From: Varroa destructor
Taxonomy: Eukaryota > Arthropoda > Arachnida > Mesostigmata > Varroidae
Direction of reading: 5' to 3'
Length of the DNA: 64,000 nt
NCBI RefSeq assembly: GCF_002443255.2
Contig: NW_019211454.1
Span: 60,164,894 to 60,228,893 of the forward strand
The position numbers and the translations under genes are program-made. Below, piece after piece: positions 12,508-23,400 of this stretch. A model generated the notes under the pieces. That model had not been told where the DNA came from. It did no database searches and saw only the letters and a list, made by a program, of their open reading frames with translations. The stretch's first letter is position 1; each line of letters starts with the position of its first letter.

Positions 12508-15500
12508 TGTGTAACCGTTTGTGTCAATTTGTTGCATTGTAGTATTTTGTTATCATCAAGTAAGTATGTATGTTTATATATATTCTTTTTTCTTACCAAC
12601 ACATCTGTCTACAAGGCATCATTTACGAACAACTTTTTCATTAATTCTCGCTTTTCCCACTTCAGAACGAGCACTCCTCATTCATATACAGACATAGTAG
12701 TAGTAGAGTATGGGTCACCATGCAAGGGAAACCCAATACGGAAATGGGGCTACGCTTTTCCATTTGCCCACTGCAAAATGGGAGTGCCATCTACAGTGTT
12801 TGTTCAACACTACGTACCGCCTGTGTAGAATTTCCGACGATTTCATTTGAATTTGCTCTTATACTCATCGTAAGTTGACTAATACGCACGTTTCTATTAT
12901 CCTGTTGTTGTTCTTATCGTTAGATTGGTATCGAAGTGTGATTTTGCCTGCACAGCGCTTTTTTTTTTATTACCTTTAAACACTCACTACCTACCATCTA
13001 AAAATCTACAGAGCGCACAAGCTGTTTGTTTGTTGCATCTGAAATCGTCGTGTTTCAGTTACGTGTTGTCTTCGGTGTGCGTGAATCGTTTCTGCTTAGC
13101 CAAGCTATTTTCGTATATTTCAGCTGCTTCTCTTTACAAAAATTTATCAAGCATAATTACAGGTAATAATAGTAATTGGTGTTACTGTTGTAACAGAAGA
13201 GACATTTGTGCAGATGACAAAGCGGGGAAAACCGTATGGTTTAAAGTGAATGAGTTTGTCAATTCCTTTTGGTAAGCCGTGTGGCGCATTGGACAAACGT
13301 CGTTAGGCAATGTCTCCCGTTTTTCCTACACTTGCCACTTGACTGTTCATTTTCTATACACAACGCTGTTGGACATGCAGGTTCTTCACAGGCGTCAGCG
13401 ACAGCTTAGCTGGCCACGGCTCGTTTGAATTTACTTGTGTGCTAAACAAAGGTTCTCCTCTGCCCTTCGTTGCCAATAGCTAGCTATCGTAGCCAAAGCA
13501 GCGTTTTAGACACATACATGGACGTGCAGACGTTCACTCGCATCATCTTGTTGCAAGCAAGCATGTATGTCAAGGTCTTTTTCGAACAGGAAAATCACCT
13601 CAGGAACTGCCGCAATTACAACAAGGCCAGCAGCTAACCGGAACTGCAATTGGAGCAGTTGAAATTCTCACCTCTCGAAGTTTAGCCGATTGACTAGAGG
13701 CAGTCCGCAATCAACCAGCTAAGACTATATCGATAAGCTAAAAGGTTGGGACACAGAGCGGTTCTTCTACTATGCCTTCTTCCTGCACTGGTCTCACAAT
13801 CATCAGCTAAATTCGAAGGCGGGCACGTGAATGCTTTCGAACGACGTCTGTTGCCCGTTGTTGACGCTGCTGTTGCAAGTATTCGCTTTATTATCCATTT
13901 CAGGCCGACTTCACTATTTTCACATATACACACATACCAAACAAACAAACAAACAAAGCTGGCAAACGAACGCTTTCACACACAGCCACGAATGTAACGT
14001 AGCATCTTCGCCCATCAGCAGCGTGAGTAATAATAGCAAGGTAATCATTTCGAGGCCGTTTTTTACTATTGTCGTTATTGTTGTCCAATTGGTGACCAAC
14101 AAAGCGTAGAGAGGCGCGAGCAAAGCTAATTGACGCAAAGTGTGACACGTTTGCAGTACATGGCTTTCATCAAATGTTTTGTTGTGGTTCAGCAGGTTTC
14201 CATGTGCTAGACACTACGTGCGTCTGTATAAGATGTGATGGAATATGACTCGTATGCCTGCCTGGGGCATACGTTGCAGTATTTTCGCTGGGCAGTCTCT
14301 TTGACCGGACACATCAATTTTGAAGGGTTTAAATTAAACTTCATACGTTTATAAAATACAATCGCATTTATGTATACATATAATAAATATGACAGTTAAT
14401 AATTATTGTACTCCGTGCTATTATAACATGTTGACTCAGTCGACTTGTCCGATGTTGGTTGCCTCTTGCGCGCCCCCGTTGCTTTTGTCAATGAACGAAC
14501 GAATGACCGACAAAGGAAATACGGTAACCCTCAGGAAACCTTACTAGAAGTAACTGTTTTGTCGCGGACGTATACAAGAATGTGCTGTTTGTACCATCAA
14601 CTGTAAAAGCCAATCCTTAGCAACGAGGTAACAACCTAATCGAAACAACGAGTTATTTGAATTGCATCCATCATTACCCATACAACATACCCATTAATGA
14701 AATAAATCGTTCAAACTGATACCACGGCAGCTGGCGGAGTGGAGGCCACAATCCGCTCGACATGTGTCTTCTCTTTCGTGTGCAAACGTTATTATGTTGA
14801 ATCATCACGAGTACAAAGAATCTATATGTACACATTATATATATCCTGTAAGGACTATGTGCTAAAGACGTCACCCACTATGCAATCGTCGTCCGTGTGT
14901 TTGTAATTATATATATTTTATAAATCTAACATAACCATGGGGATGATAATAATAAGAATCGTGGCTAAGGAGTCGAACAAAAGCTGCTGGCGCCAGTGAC
15001 CGAGGGTGTTAGGCGCCGAGAGGTGAAATGTCTTGTGGCGGAGACAGTGTTTCCGGCAGATACGGAGGGATGAGGTAGGTTTTTTAGCGTACGTACACAT
15101 TGTGCCGCGTCTTCTGCTGTCGCCACGTTAAGTGGACATGACGATGTTTTGAATCGTGTATATCGATCTGTGTCATACTAAATGAAGGAAGCAATGATGG
15201 AGATAAGAAGGTGGTAAATGAGGTCGTTTATGCAGGTGGCTCTTTCTGTTGCTTTCACCCTACGCAAAGTGCATGGATCTGAATGGACTTCGTGGCTTCT
15301 CTATCATATCATCAAAATTTTGACAAAACAACTCGGTTCTACCGGTTCACAGGGACGTGTGTCAAAAGATGTAGTTAACGCATGGCAAAAGGGATACTAC
15401 ACCAAAAGCAAGGCTAAACCACCTACTCTGCTCAACCTAGAGTACGGCGCACACGAAAGCCTAACTCGGGTATGCAGAAATAAACGCTATCGTGATCGGA

Positions 15501-15571
15501 TGAAGCAATGTCAATGTATAGTGAGGAGGAGAGTGGTTCGAACAGAAAATTATCGGAAAATTAACAGCAAC

Positions 15572-15593
15572 AATATATATATATATATATATA
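15572..15593. repeat. (TA)n in the left palindrome arm
   Basis: Short TA tract. A counterpart sits at 18569-18586 in the right arm. Confidence 0.9.
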
Positions 15594-17021
15594 AAAAACG
15601 TCAGTCCTTTCTAGATGGGAGGCGCCTGGAGCTTTCCTAAGTGAAGTTTTCTTAGTGAATTATGCTACGAAGCACGGAATCGCACGGTTCGGAGCACCGC
15701 AGGCGTTAATGAACCAGAACGACTAGAAGGCAGTATAGAAATACGAATTTCCCTTTTCCATTATATATCAACAGAACAACGATGACAATAACGCTCACAA
15801 ACACATGCACAGTAGCCACAAAAGTAACAGTATGTCAACAACAATACTACAAGAGTAACAACGTAATAAAAACAGTACAATAAGAACACTAGATGATCAT
15901 TCGCAAGGCGAGGCGGAGGTGTTATGCCTCTGACCAGCGTCGACCCAACGCGCCTCGTGGAATCGTGGGTGATTAAATTTCGTCTATTGACACCTTCGTG
16001 AACTGTAACTATGCCAACGTGGCAATAATTTCATCCTGTTTAAAACTAGAAATAAAATGAAACTTCCATTAAAGTAACTTAGAGAAATTATGTTAACGTA
16101 AGGTGCTTAATAGTACGTTCCAACATTCCACAATTCCCAACAAAGATGGGCCGCTGAAAGAGAACGTGACAAAAAGATGTGCTCTTAGTTCACACCGACG
16201 TACGTCCCTTTGGCGATCACGGAGTATCAGAAAGGAAGGAAGGATAGACAACTTAAAAGGCGTTACCGTTCAGATAAACCCACATATGGTAATATGTAGT
16301 GAACGATTACACACAAACCCACGTAATGAGTCACAAAAATAACAAATATAGTACTAAGACAAACTCATAAAACCCTGTTGGTATACTTTTGCGCAGATTG
16401 TATAACTGCAAAGATCGCAAGTTTTACCTGTCGATATGCATGCATTTAACGTGGGAACTGGACTTTGGTGAAGACATTTAGGAAACTACTATTGTACTAA
16501 ACGTGGGAAGAAAGCTGATCCAGAAGAAGAGAACGGAAGTATCTATAGTTAATAACATTGAAATCTATTAATTAAAACAACGTAGCTCGTGGGTAAACAT
16601 ATATGGAGGGTCGAGTGAGATTAGGTCGGATATTTGTCTGTTTGAAGGCAGCTGTAAGTAGTGTTCCAAGCTGGTACTAATGAATCAGCTTGCTGGAATA
16701 CGAACCTAGTGTATCCAAGACATAAGACATGGAACGTCAATTTACATTTATAGTAACACAAATAGGGGGAACAGTAAGCATGACGTTGCAAGAATCAGTT
16801 ACGTGTATAGTTTAGTAAAAAAGATATGTTAAGCAGCAGCGTATATGTGCAGCGGGATAGTGACCCATTGTTTTGGTTTTTGAGACAATATGAATAGAAA
16901 GCCGCAAAAATAACTGCCTGAAGATAACTGAAGAAGATCAGCCGAGTTGAGGGATCCATAACCATCATTTCATCAACATTCCGAAACAACTTCCAAACAA
17001 ACAAATCCTTCGGTTCGACTG

Positions 17022-17165
17022 ATTTTCTTCAGTTATCTTTTGGCAGCTATTTTTGCTGCTTTCTATTCGAACCGTTCTCCTTTTCATTCATTGTCTCATC
17101 CGATCATGATAGCGTGTGCTTCCGGATGTCCACGTTAGGTTCTCGTGCGTGCCGCCCTATATGTT
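17022..17165 (+). repeat. repeat module, copy in the centre of the palindrome
   Basis: Starting TTCTTCAGTTATCTT, it matches 19087-19235 in direct orientation (shared TTCGAACCGTTCTCC, CATCCGATCA and TTAGG-TCTCGTG words). Its first part matches the minus strand around 16890-16935 and its later part the minus strand around 15440-15545. The module thus occurs in both orientations within the palindrome. Confidence 0.75.
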
Positions 17166-18568
17166 TAGCAAAATAGGTTCAGGCAAATGTATATACAAAA
17201 TATAAAGTATACAATGTCTTCCATGCCTAGGTATTAGAGTTTTAATTGGGTTCGTATGCTAGCCGTTAAATTATAATCGCTCATCTTCTATGCGCTTGCA
17301 AGTCTTACTACCAAAATAATGGGTTACTATCCCGCTGCGTAACATATCCTTTTTACTAAACTATACACGTAACTGATTCTTGCAACGTCATGCTTACTGT
17401 TCCCCCTATTTGTGTTACTATAAATGTAAATTGACGTTCCATGTCTTATGTCTTGGATACACTAGGTTCGTATTCCAGCAAGCTGATTCATTAGTACCAG
17501 CTTGGAACACTACTTACAGCTGCCTTCAAACAGACAAATATCCGACCTAATCTCACTCGACCCTCCATATATGTTTACCCACGAGCTACGTTGTTTTAAT
17601 TAACAGATTTCAATGTTATTAACTATAGATACTTCCGTTCTCTTCTTCTGGATCAGCTTTCTTCCCACGTTTAGTACAATAGTAGTTTCCTAAATGTCTT
17701 CACCGAAGTCCAGTTCCCACGTTAAATGCATGCATGTCGACAGGTAAAACTTGCGACCTTTGTAGTTATACAATCTGCGCAAAGGTATACCAACAGGGTT
17801 TTATGAGTTTGTCTTAGTACTATATTTGTTATTTTTGTGACTCATTACGTGGGTTTGTGTGTAATCGTTCACTACATATTACCTTATGTGGGTTTATCTG
17901 AACGGTAACGCCTTTTAAGTTGTCTATCCTTCCTTTCTGATACTCCGTGATCGCCAAAGGAACGTACGTCGGTGTGAACTAAGAGCACATCCTTTTGTGA
18001 CGTTCTCTTGCAGCGACCCGTCTTTGTTGGGAATTTAAGCGTTATGTACACCGATGTCACGTTCTATTAAGCACCTTACGTTAACGTAATTTCTCTAACT
18101 TCCGAAAGTTTCATTTCATTTCCAGTTTTAATCAGGATTAAGTTCTTGCCACGTTTTCGGCACAGTTACAATTCACGAAGGCTGCAATATACAAAATCTA
18201 ATCACCCACGATTCCACGAAGTGCGTTGGGTCGACGCTGGTCAGAGTCACCTGCTGTTGGTTGGAGCTTTGGCAAAAAGTAGGCTGCGGCGGCGAAAGAC
18301 AAAACATTAAGCCGCGTGTTAGGCACTTTCTTTCTCTTCCGTTGTTTTGTGCATTCATATGTAGTGTTTCCATTGTATTGTTGCTATTATTACGTTGCTC
18401 TGTTGGCGACTGCTGTGTTCCGTGCCCTACGATTCCAGGCTTCACAGTCTACTCGAAGTTGTGAAAGACAGACGGAGAGTAAACTCCACTCCGGCACGGT
18501 CAAGACGCCCCTCGCCCAGAGAATGCTAGGTTGCAGTGCCACATGCCAGGTTGGCGGTCCGGAGCCGC

Positions 18569-18586
18569 GTATATATATATATATAC
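18569..18586. repeat. (TA)n in the right palindrome arm
   Basis: Counterpart of the TA tract at 15572-15593. Confidence 0.9.
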
Positions 18587-19086
18587 AAGTTTTTACATTC
18601 ATAATAAAGGTAATAGTAATAATATTAAATCAGTGACAGCGGTAGACATCGTCTGTCTGACTTATACAATACAAGATACAACGGACAACCATCGCTTAGC
18701 GACGACGTCCAATCTACAGTGTGTGTCTGAGTGCCGTTATTCTCCCAAAAACCTGTGTTGATTCCCATTTCCGCTCCCATTATTGCCGTTTGTTCGCAAG
18801 TATTATAAGCTTTGTCCCTTTCGTTTCCATTTTTAAATCTTTGTCTTCGTCGATCTCCACAAACGATGTCGCCTAGAATTTACCCCCACTTAGGCCCCTC
18901 TTGCTATATATGTGGATAGATAGTTGACTTCGTCAGTTACTAAGTGTCACGGGTACATTATGCAGGAGTTCAGTTGGCTGACACCTGACCTCTCAAGACC
19001 AGAGCAACACGTATTCAAGGTTTCGCACGGCCTGCCCTGCTTCTTACGAATGTTGGCGTCTTATGGGCCCTTGGATTCGCTGTTTT

Positions 19087-19235
19087 TCTTCAGTTATCTT
19101 CAGGCGGTTGTTATCGCTGTTTTCTGTTCGAACCGTTCTCCTGTTCATTATACATTGACATTATTTCATCCGATCACGGTAGCGTTTATTCGTGCATACC
19201 CGGGTTAGGCTCTCGTGAGCGCCGTACTTTAGGTT
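19087..19235 (+). repeat. repeat module, copy in the outer right arm
   Basis: Direct-repeat partner of 17022-17165 and inverted partner of 15390-15545. A chance frame (18924-19208) runs through it, but the homologous copies have unrelated frames, so I do not treat it as coding. Confidence 0.75.
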
Positions 19236-19755
19236 GAGCAGAGTAGATGGTCTAGTCTTGCTTTTGGTGTAGTGTCCCTTTTGCCATACGTTAACTACAT
19301 TTTTTGGCACATCCCTATGAACCGGTCGAACCGAGTTGTTTTGTCAAAATTTTAATGACATGAGAGAGAAGCCACGAAGTCAATTTAGATCCATGCGCCT
19401 TGCATAGGGTGAAAGCAATAGAAAGAGACAGCTATGTACACAACTTTGTCTATCACCTTCTCATCTACATCATCGTTTTTTTTTAATTTCCGTATGGCAC
19501 AAACTCATACTCGCGATTCAAGCTGCGCAACCCCACACACGGGACGTCGTCATGTCCGCTTACAGCAGTAGCAGAAGACACGGCACAATGTGTACGTACA
19601 CTAAAAAACCTTCCACATCCCTCCGTAGCTGCCGGAAACACTATCTCCACCACAAGACATTTCACCTCTCGGCGCCTAACACCCCCGTCACTGGCACGAG
19701 CAACTTTTGTTCGACCCCTTAGTCACTATTATCCCCATGGTTATGTTAGATTTTC

Positions 19756-20285
19756 TTGACCGCTTCCTTTTTTGTTTATTGTTGTAGCTGTTACAGTTAT
19801 GGATCGCACCACTGCCGTTATTATTGCTGCTGCTGCTGCTGCTGTTGCTTCCGCTGAAGCTGTTGCCAAAAGGACACCGTTCGCCATCTGTTTTTCTGTC
19901 CTAATATTCCACTAAAATTACGCTATGTGCTCCATCATCATCGTGATATCGCAATAAGGATCATGATTGTGTACGCTTGCTAGCTATTGACAACAACAAC
20001 AATAGTTGCGTTGGTGCTGACTGTCGCTGACTATCGATCTTACGAAACAAACACCCGAGTTTGCAGAGTTGTGTAATTACTATCTGATCCAGAACGATCA
20101 GACGCTTCACTCTCCGCGAATCTACGCGACCGATCAATTATCGTAGTGTGCGAAAAAACAGAGGCATTTTTATGTTTGTTATTATATGTAGTGTAACAAT
20201 CAAATAATCAATGGCAACAACAAACAGCATGTCCCGCGCCGTCCAGCTCTGGGCGGCGACGCTTAGCAGCTTTGTTTGTCAGCGT
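19756..20285 (-). other. pum: probable pumilio 3' UTR
   Basis: About 530 nt between the pumilio stop codon and the edge of the large inverted repeat. It holds a (CTG)n run near 19826-19846 on the plus strand and AT-rich patches but no other coding signal. No UGUANAUA site was seen on the minus strand in this interval. Confidence 0.5.
19775..19780 (-). terminator. candidate polyadenylation signal AATAAA for pumilio
   Basis: The plus-strand TTTATT reads AATAAA on the minus strand, about 505 nt after the stop codon. It is the only canonical hexamer I noticed between the stop and the inverted repeat. It would place the mRNA end almost at the repeat boundary. Confidence 0.35.
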
Positions 20286-20495
20286 CTACTGTGCGGGTTG
20301 TGGCTGTTGAGGGTGATGGGAATGCGGCGGAGAGCCGGTCTGGTTGCCTGAAAGATATTTGTATAGGTACTTCTCAAGCTTGGCGAGTGCGTGTTTGCCC
20401 GATGTCGACTTTTGAAGCTGTTCTTTGTTCAGAGCAATCTTCTGCACCAATAGCTTCGAATAGTGGGCGTCTGCCACCTCTACCATACGTTGTAC
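20286..20495 (-). CDS. pum: pumilio terminal coding exon (end of R8 and C-terminal cap)
   Basis: The acceptor gcttcag is followed by [14 protein letters not shown], completing repeat 8, then the cap [16 protein letters not shown] and a Pro/His/Gln tail ending at TAG (20288-20286). GKH-x-LAKLEKY is a hallmark of Pumilio C-termini. The cap departs from the family consensus: the usual RKYTYGKHI is QKSTSGKHA here, and the preceding helix is also poorly conserved. The length from R8 to the stop is normal apart from the added tail. Confidence 0.95.
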   Translation of the reverse strand, partial: VQRMVEVADAHYSKLLVQKIALNKEQLQKSTSGKHALAKLEKYLYKYLSGNQTGSPPHSHHPQQPQPAQ

Positions 20496-23400
20496 CTGAA
20501 GCAATGCACCACAACCAATTGTCACTGCTGTTAGAAGTAATCTGATGAATCAGTACACTCAGCATATAATGCTATCGGTGTTCGACGAGGGCGCCTAGAT
20601 CGTGAGGAGTAAACTGAATTTTTTTGATTTATTAAATCGCAGTCAGGCGCTACCTACAGAGAGATCATACTAATCATAGAAACACACAATTCAACGATAA
20701 CTTACGACATAGTTGGCAAAAGGATCCTTCATCATCTTAAAGATGCCATCCTTCGTGGCGCAGACCTCTTCCATGAGAACCGTTCGCTCGAGGGATGAGC
20801 CGTGCGTGACACACTTTTCCATAACGTTTGATGCGTATTTGTGGCACGAAAGTGCGACGACATTGCCACGAATAGCCTGAATAATGGCCGATTTATCCTT
20901 CGGCAGGCCGTGTTGCAGAATATACTGGATAACGTAGTTGCCATACTGGTCTTGAGCCAGGTCGAGCGTATTTCCATGGATCTCCTGCAGGATGGGTATC
21001 GATTGCTCGAATTTGCAGTACTCCAGCAAGCGTTGGATCACACGACAGGCGTAACTGTGCGAACATAATTGTCGCACCTTACCGATGCATTCATCAACGA
21101 TGAATTGCAGATATCTATTTCACAAAACAAATGAAACAAACATATCTAAAATAGGCTGGAAATGCTATAGAGATGATACGAGTTTTTTTCACCGGTACCC
21201 ATTTGTACTTTTAGTCTGTGGCATATCCAGTCAACCGTGTCGCTGCCTAATAATCGTGTTATACGGGTATCTGAACAAACGGCGTTGATAATTAACGAAA
21301 AATTTAAGAACGTTATATCGACTCCATTATAATTACGGTGGCTATAGGAGATTTCTTATATCGTCCGTGACTTACCCTGGCTCAATCGTCTCGAAGCACT
21401 TCTGCATGACGTGGTTGCCATTTTCGTCATTAGCGCAATGTACCACATGGCCTCGGAGTTCATCGATGAGCTTCTTGCGAATTTCGGGCGGCAGTGAAAC
21501 GAGAGCCTTCTGCATCACCCGGCAACCGTAAATGTGCATCGTCAGATTAACAATATGCCCAGTCATCTTTCCAGCCAGGGCCAGCTTCTGTTCTTCCGAG
21601 CCAAAATCGAACAGTTTCTGTACGACATAATTGCCGAACTCATGCGTCATTAACGAATACACCCAAGTGAAGATCTCGTTGAAGATCATCTGCTTTTCCG
21701 TCGGAGTAGCTGACTCCAGTTTGTGTTGAATGAATCTAGACCCTACCAATCGACGAACGTACCGAACTTAGAATATATTTCTTTATAGTGCTTAGGCAGT
21801 CCATCAAACGACGATCGCTTACTGCTTTGATTTTTGTTCAATACGTACACACACACATACATATATATATATATAAAGTAAAAAATGTCTTCAGTATGTT
21901 TCTTTATTTTAGCATTTGCAAGACTCAGGGAAGATAAACCTTCAATATGGCTTGTTGTCCTGGGTTGCTACTGCGTGCGGTGAGTCAATTCAGTGGGGCC
22001 TTACCCTGCTGGTCTTGGGCGAACTCAATGACGTGTCCGCAGAGGTCCCTAAGCTCGAGATCGGGATATCTGTTGCTTTTGAACTCTTTGATAAGTTTTG
22101 TCTCGTTCTTCTTCTTGGTGACTGACACTTTCGGTGAAGTTAATCGGCTGCCGGGAGAGGGCCACCCGCTAACGCCACCCATTCCGCCAGCGCCGGCCAT
22201 TCCTGGGCTCATTCCTGGGCCACGACTCCTAAAAGACGACCCATTGTCAGTCAAAACGGAGGGAAACTAAAGACAACTAGTCGAAGTAGCACAGAGACAG
22301 ATATTGAGCGTAGAAAGCATTGGAAATTCTCATGAAAAGCGGTTCTAATTGCGCTGTCACATTGCTGAATGTTTCACGGGGTGACTATAGCGCCGTCAGC
22401 GAAACATTTTTACTAAACTTTTCGAGCGCATCAGCTCTACGAAAAACTTGGAAAAAAGGAAAAGGAAGAGATTGATCTATCTAACTACAAATAATGCTAG
22501 CTATCACTAAATAGACGTAAATTAATAAAAATACCTATATATACATTTTTTTTTAAATGTTTCTTTCACTATAGTCGAGAAACATGAAACACCTCGTTAA
22601 ACCTTTACTGCTAATTTCACGTACACACAAGCAGAAACTCACCGCATATCATAGAAGTTGTTTTGTTGCTGAGGCATCGTAGATGGCGGTGCCCACCCAA
22701 ACCTCATCGGCGAGTCGGGCGGAGGGGGCAAGTAATTGCCGTGTGGTGGGGGGTACATGCTGTACGGGGGAGTGTGCATGCCTGAAATAATACATGGTTG
22801 TATTTGACAACATATCAAACAATGACTGTCGGTATGCTGGCATATCGAATGAAGCACACGTTACTGTTGAATAATTTGCTGGACATTAACGAGATTTGCA
22901 TTTAAGTTCTTGAGATTAGATACATTATAACTTGTATTCAAGGGTGGCGTAAATCGGTTTTATCGATTTTTGGACCTATAGGACACGAATACTAGCTGTC
23001 ATTCTTTCTTTATGTTTTGAATTTTTACGTCCGGCATCGCCGCTCGCCATTTCATCCCTTAAGTTCTGGTTGGTTAAGAGAGAACGTCCTACAACATAAC
23101 CATGGTGGCCAAGATAAGATAATAAGATGTGCAAGAACAATGCCTGCTATTCTATCGATCGGCCAATCGGCGCGCTTCAAGACCTGCGCCGGTTACACTG
23201 TAGTGATAGTGAAATGTAAATCCGATTAATGATCACTACGAAAGGCAAAACTATCTTATTTCTATATGATTATAGCATACGCGCATATAACAGCTTCATC
23301 TTTTAACGAATTATTCTAATGGAATAACTGAATATATATAATTTTCTCACACAATTATCTAGTAGGCAGCGTAACTGCGATAAGATCGTAAACCTAGAAC

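Larger units (their letters stand above)
9663..14924. other. non-coding, microsatellite-rich
   Basis: Contains the ATGT tract, two TA tracts and an (AAAC)n run near 13940. No conserved coding segment was seen in either strand. Confidence 0.55.
14925..19755. repeat. large composite inverted repeat (palindrome), 4.8 kb
   Basis: The left arm 14925-16950 is the reverse complement, with indels, of the right arm 17022-19755. Matched anchors: 14928-14960 with 19720-19753 (around CCATGG); 15218-15545 with about 19100-19415; 15925-16020 with 18155-18250; 16200-16890 with about 17310-17960. The inner matches are nearly identical, whereas the outer matches differ at roughly one base in eight by eye. 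Between 15545 and 15900 on the left and 18260-19090 on the right homology is patchy, and both hold a short (TA)n run. No transposase or polymerase frame is visible. It could be an unclassified foldback-type element or an inverted segmental duplication. Confidence 0.9.

Noticed and set aside
12373..12828. 151-codon plus-strand frame
   Set aside because: It passes through a pure TA microsatellite and has no protein-like features outside it.
15218..15640. 140-codon open frame in the left palindrome arm
   Set aside because: The homologous right-arm copy does not keep the frame and runs into stops, so it is not under coding constraint.
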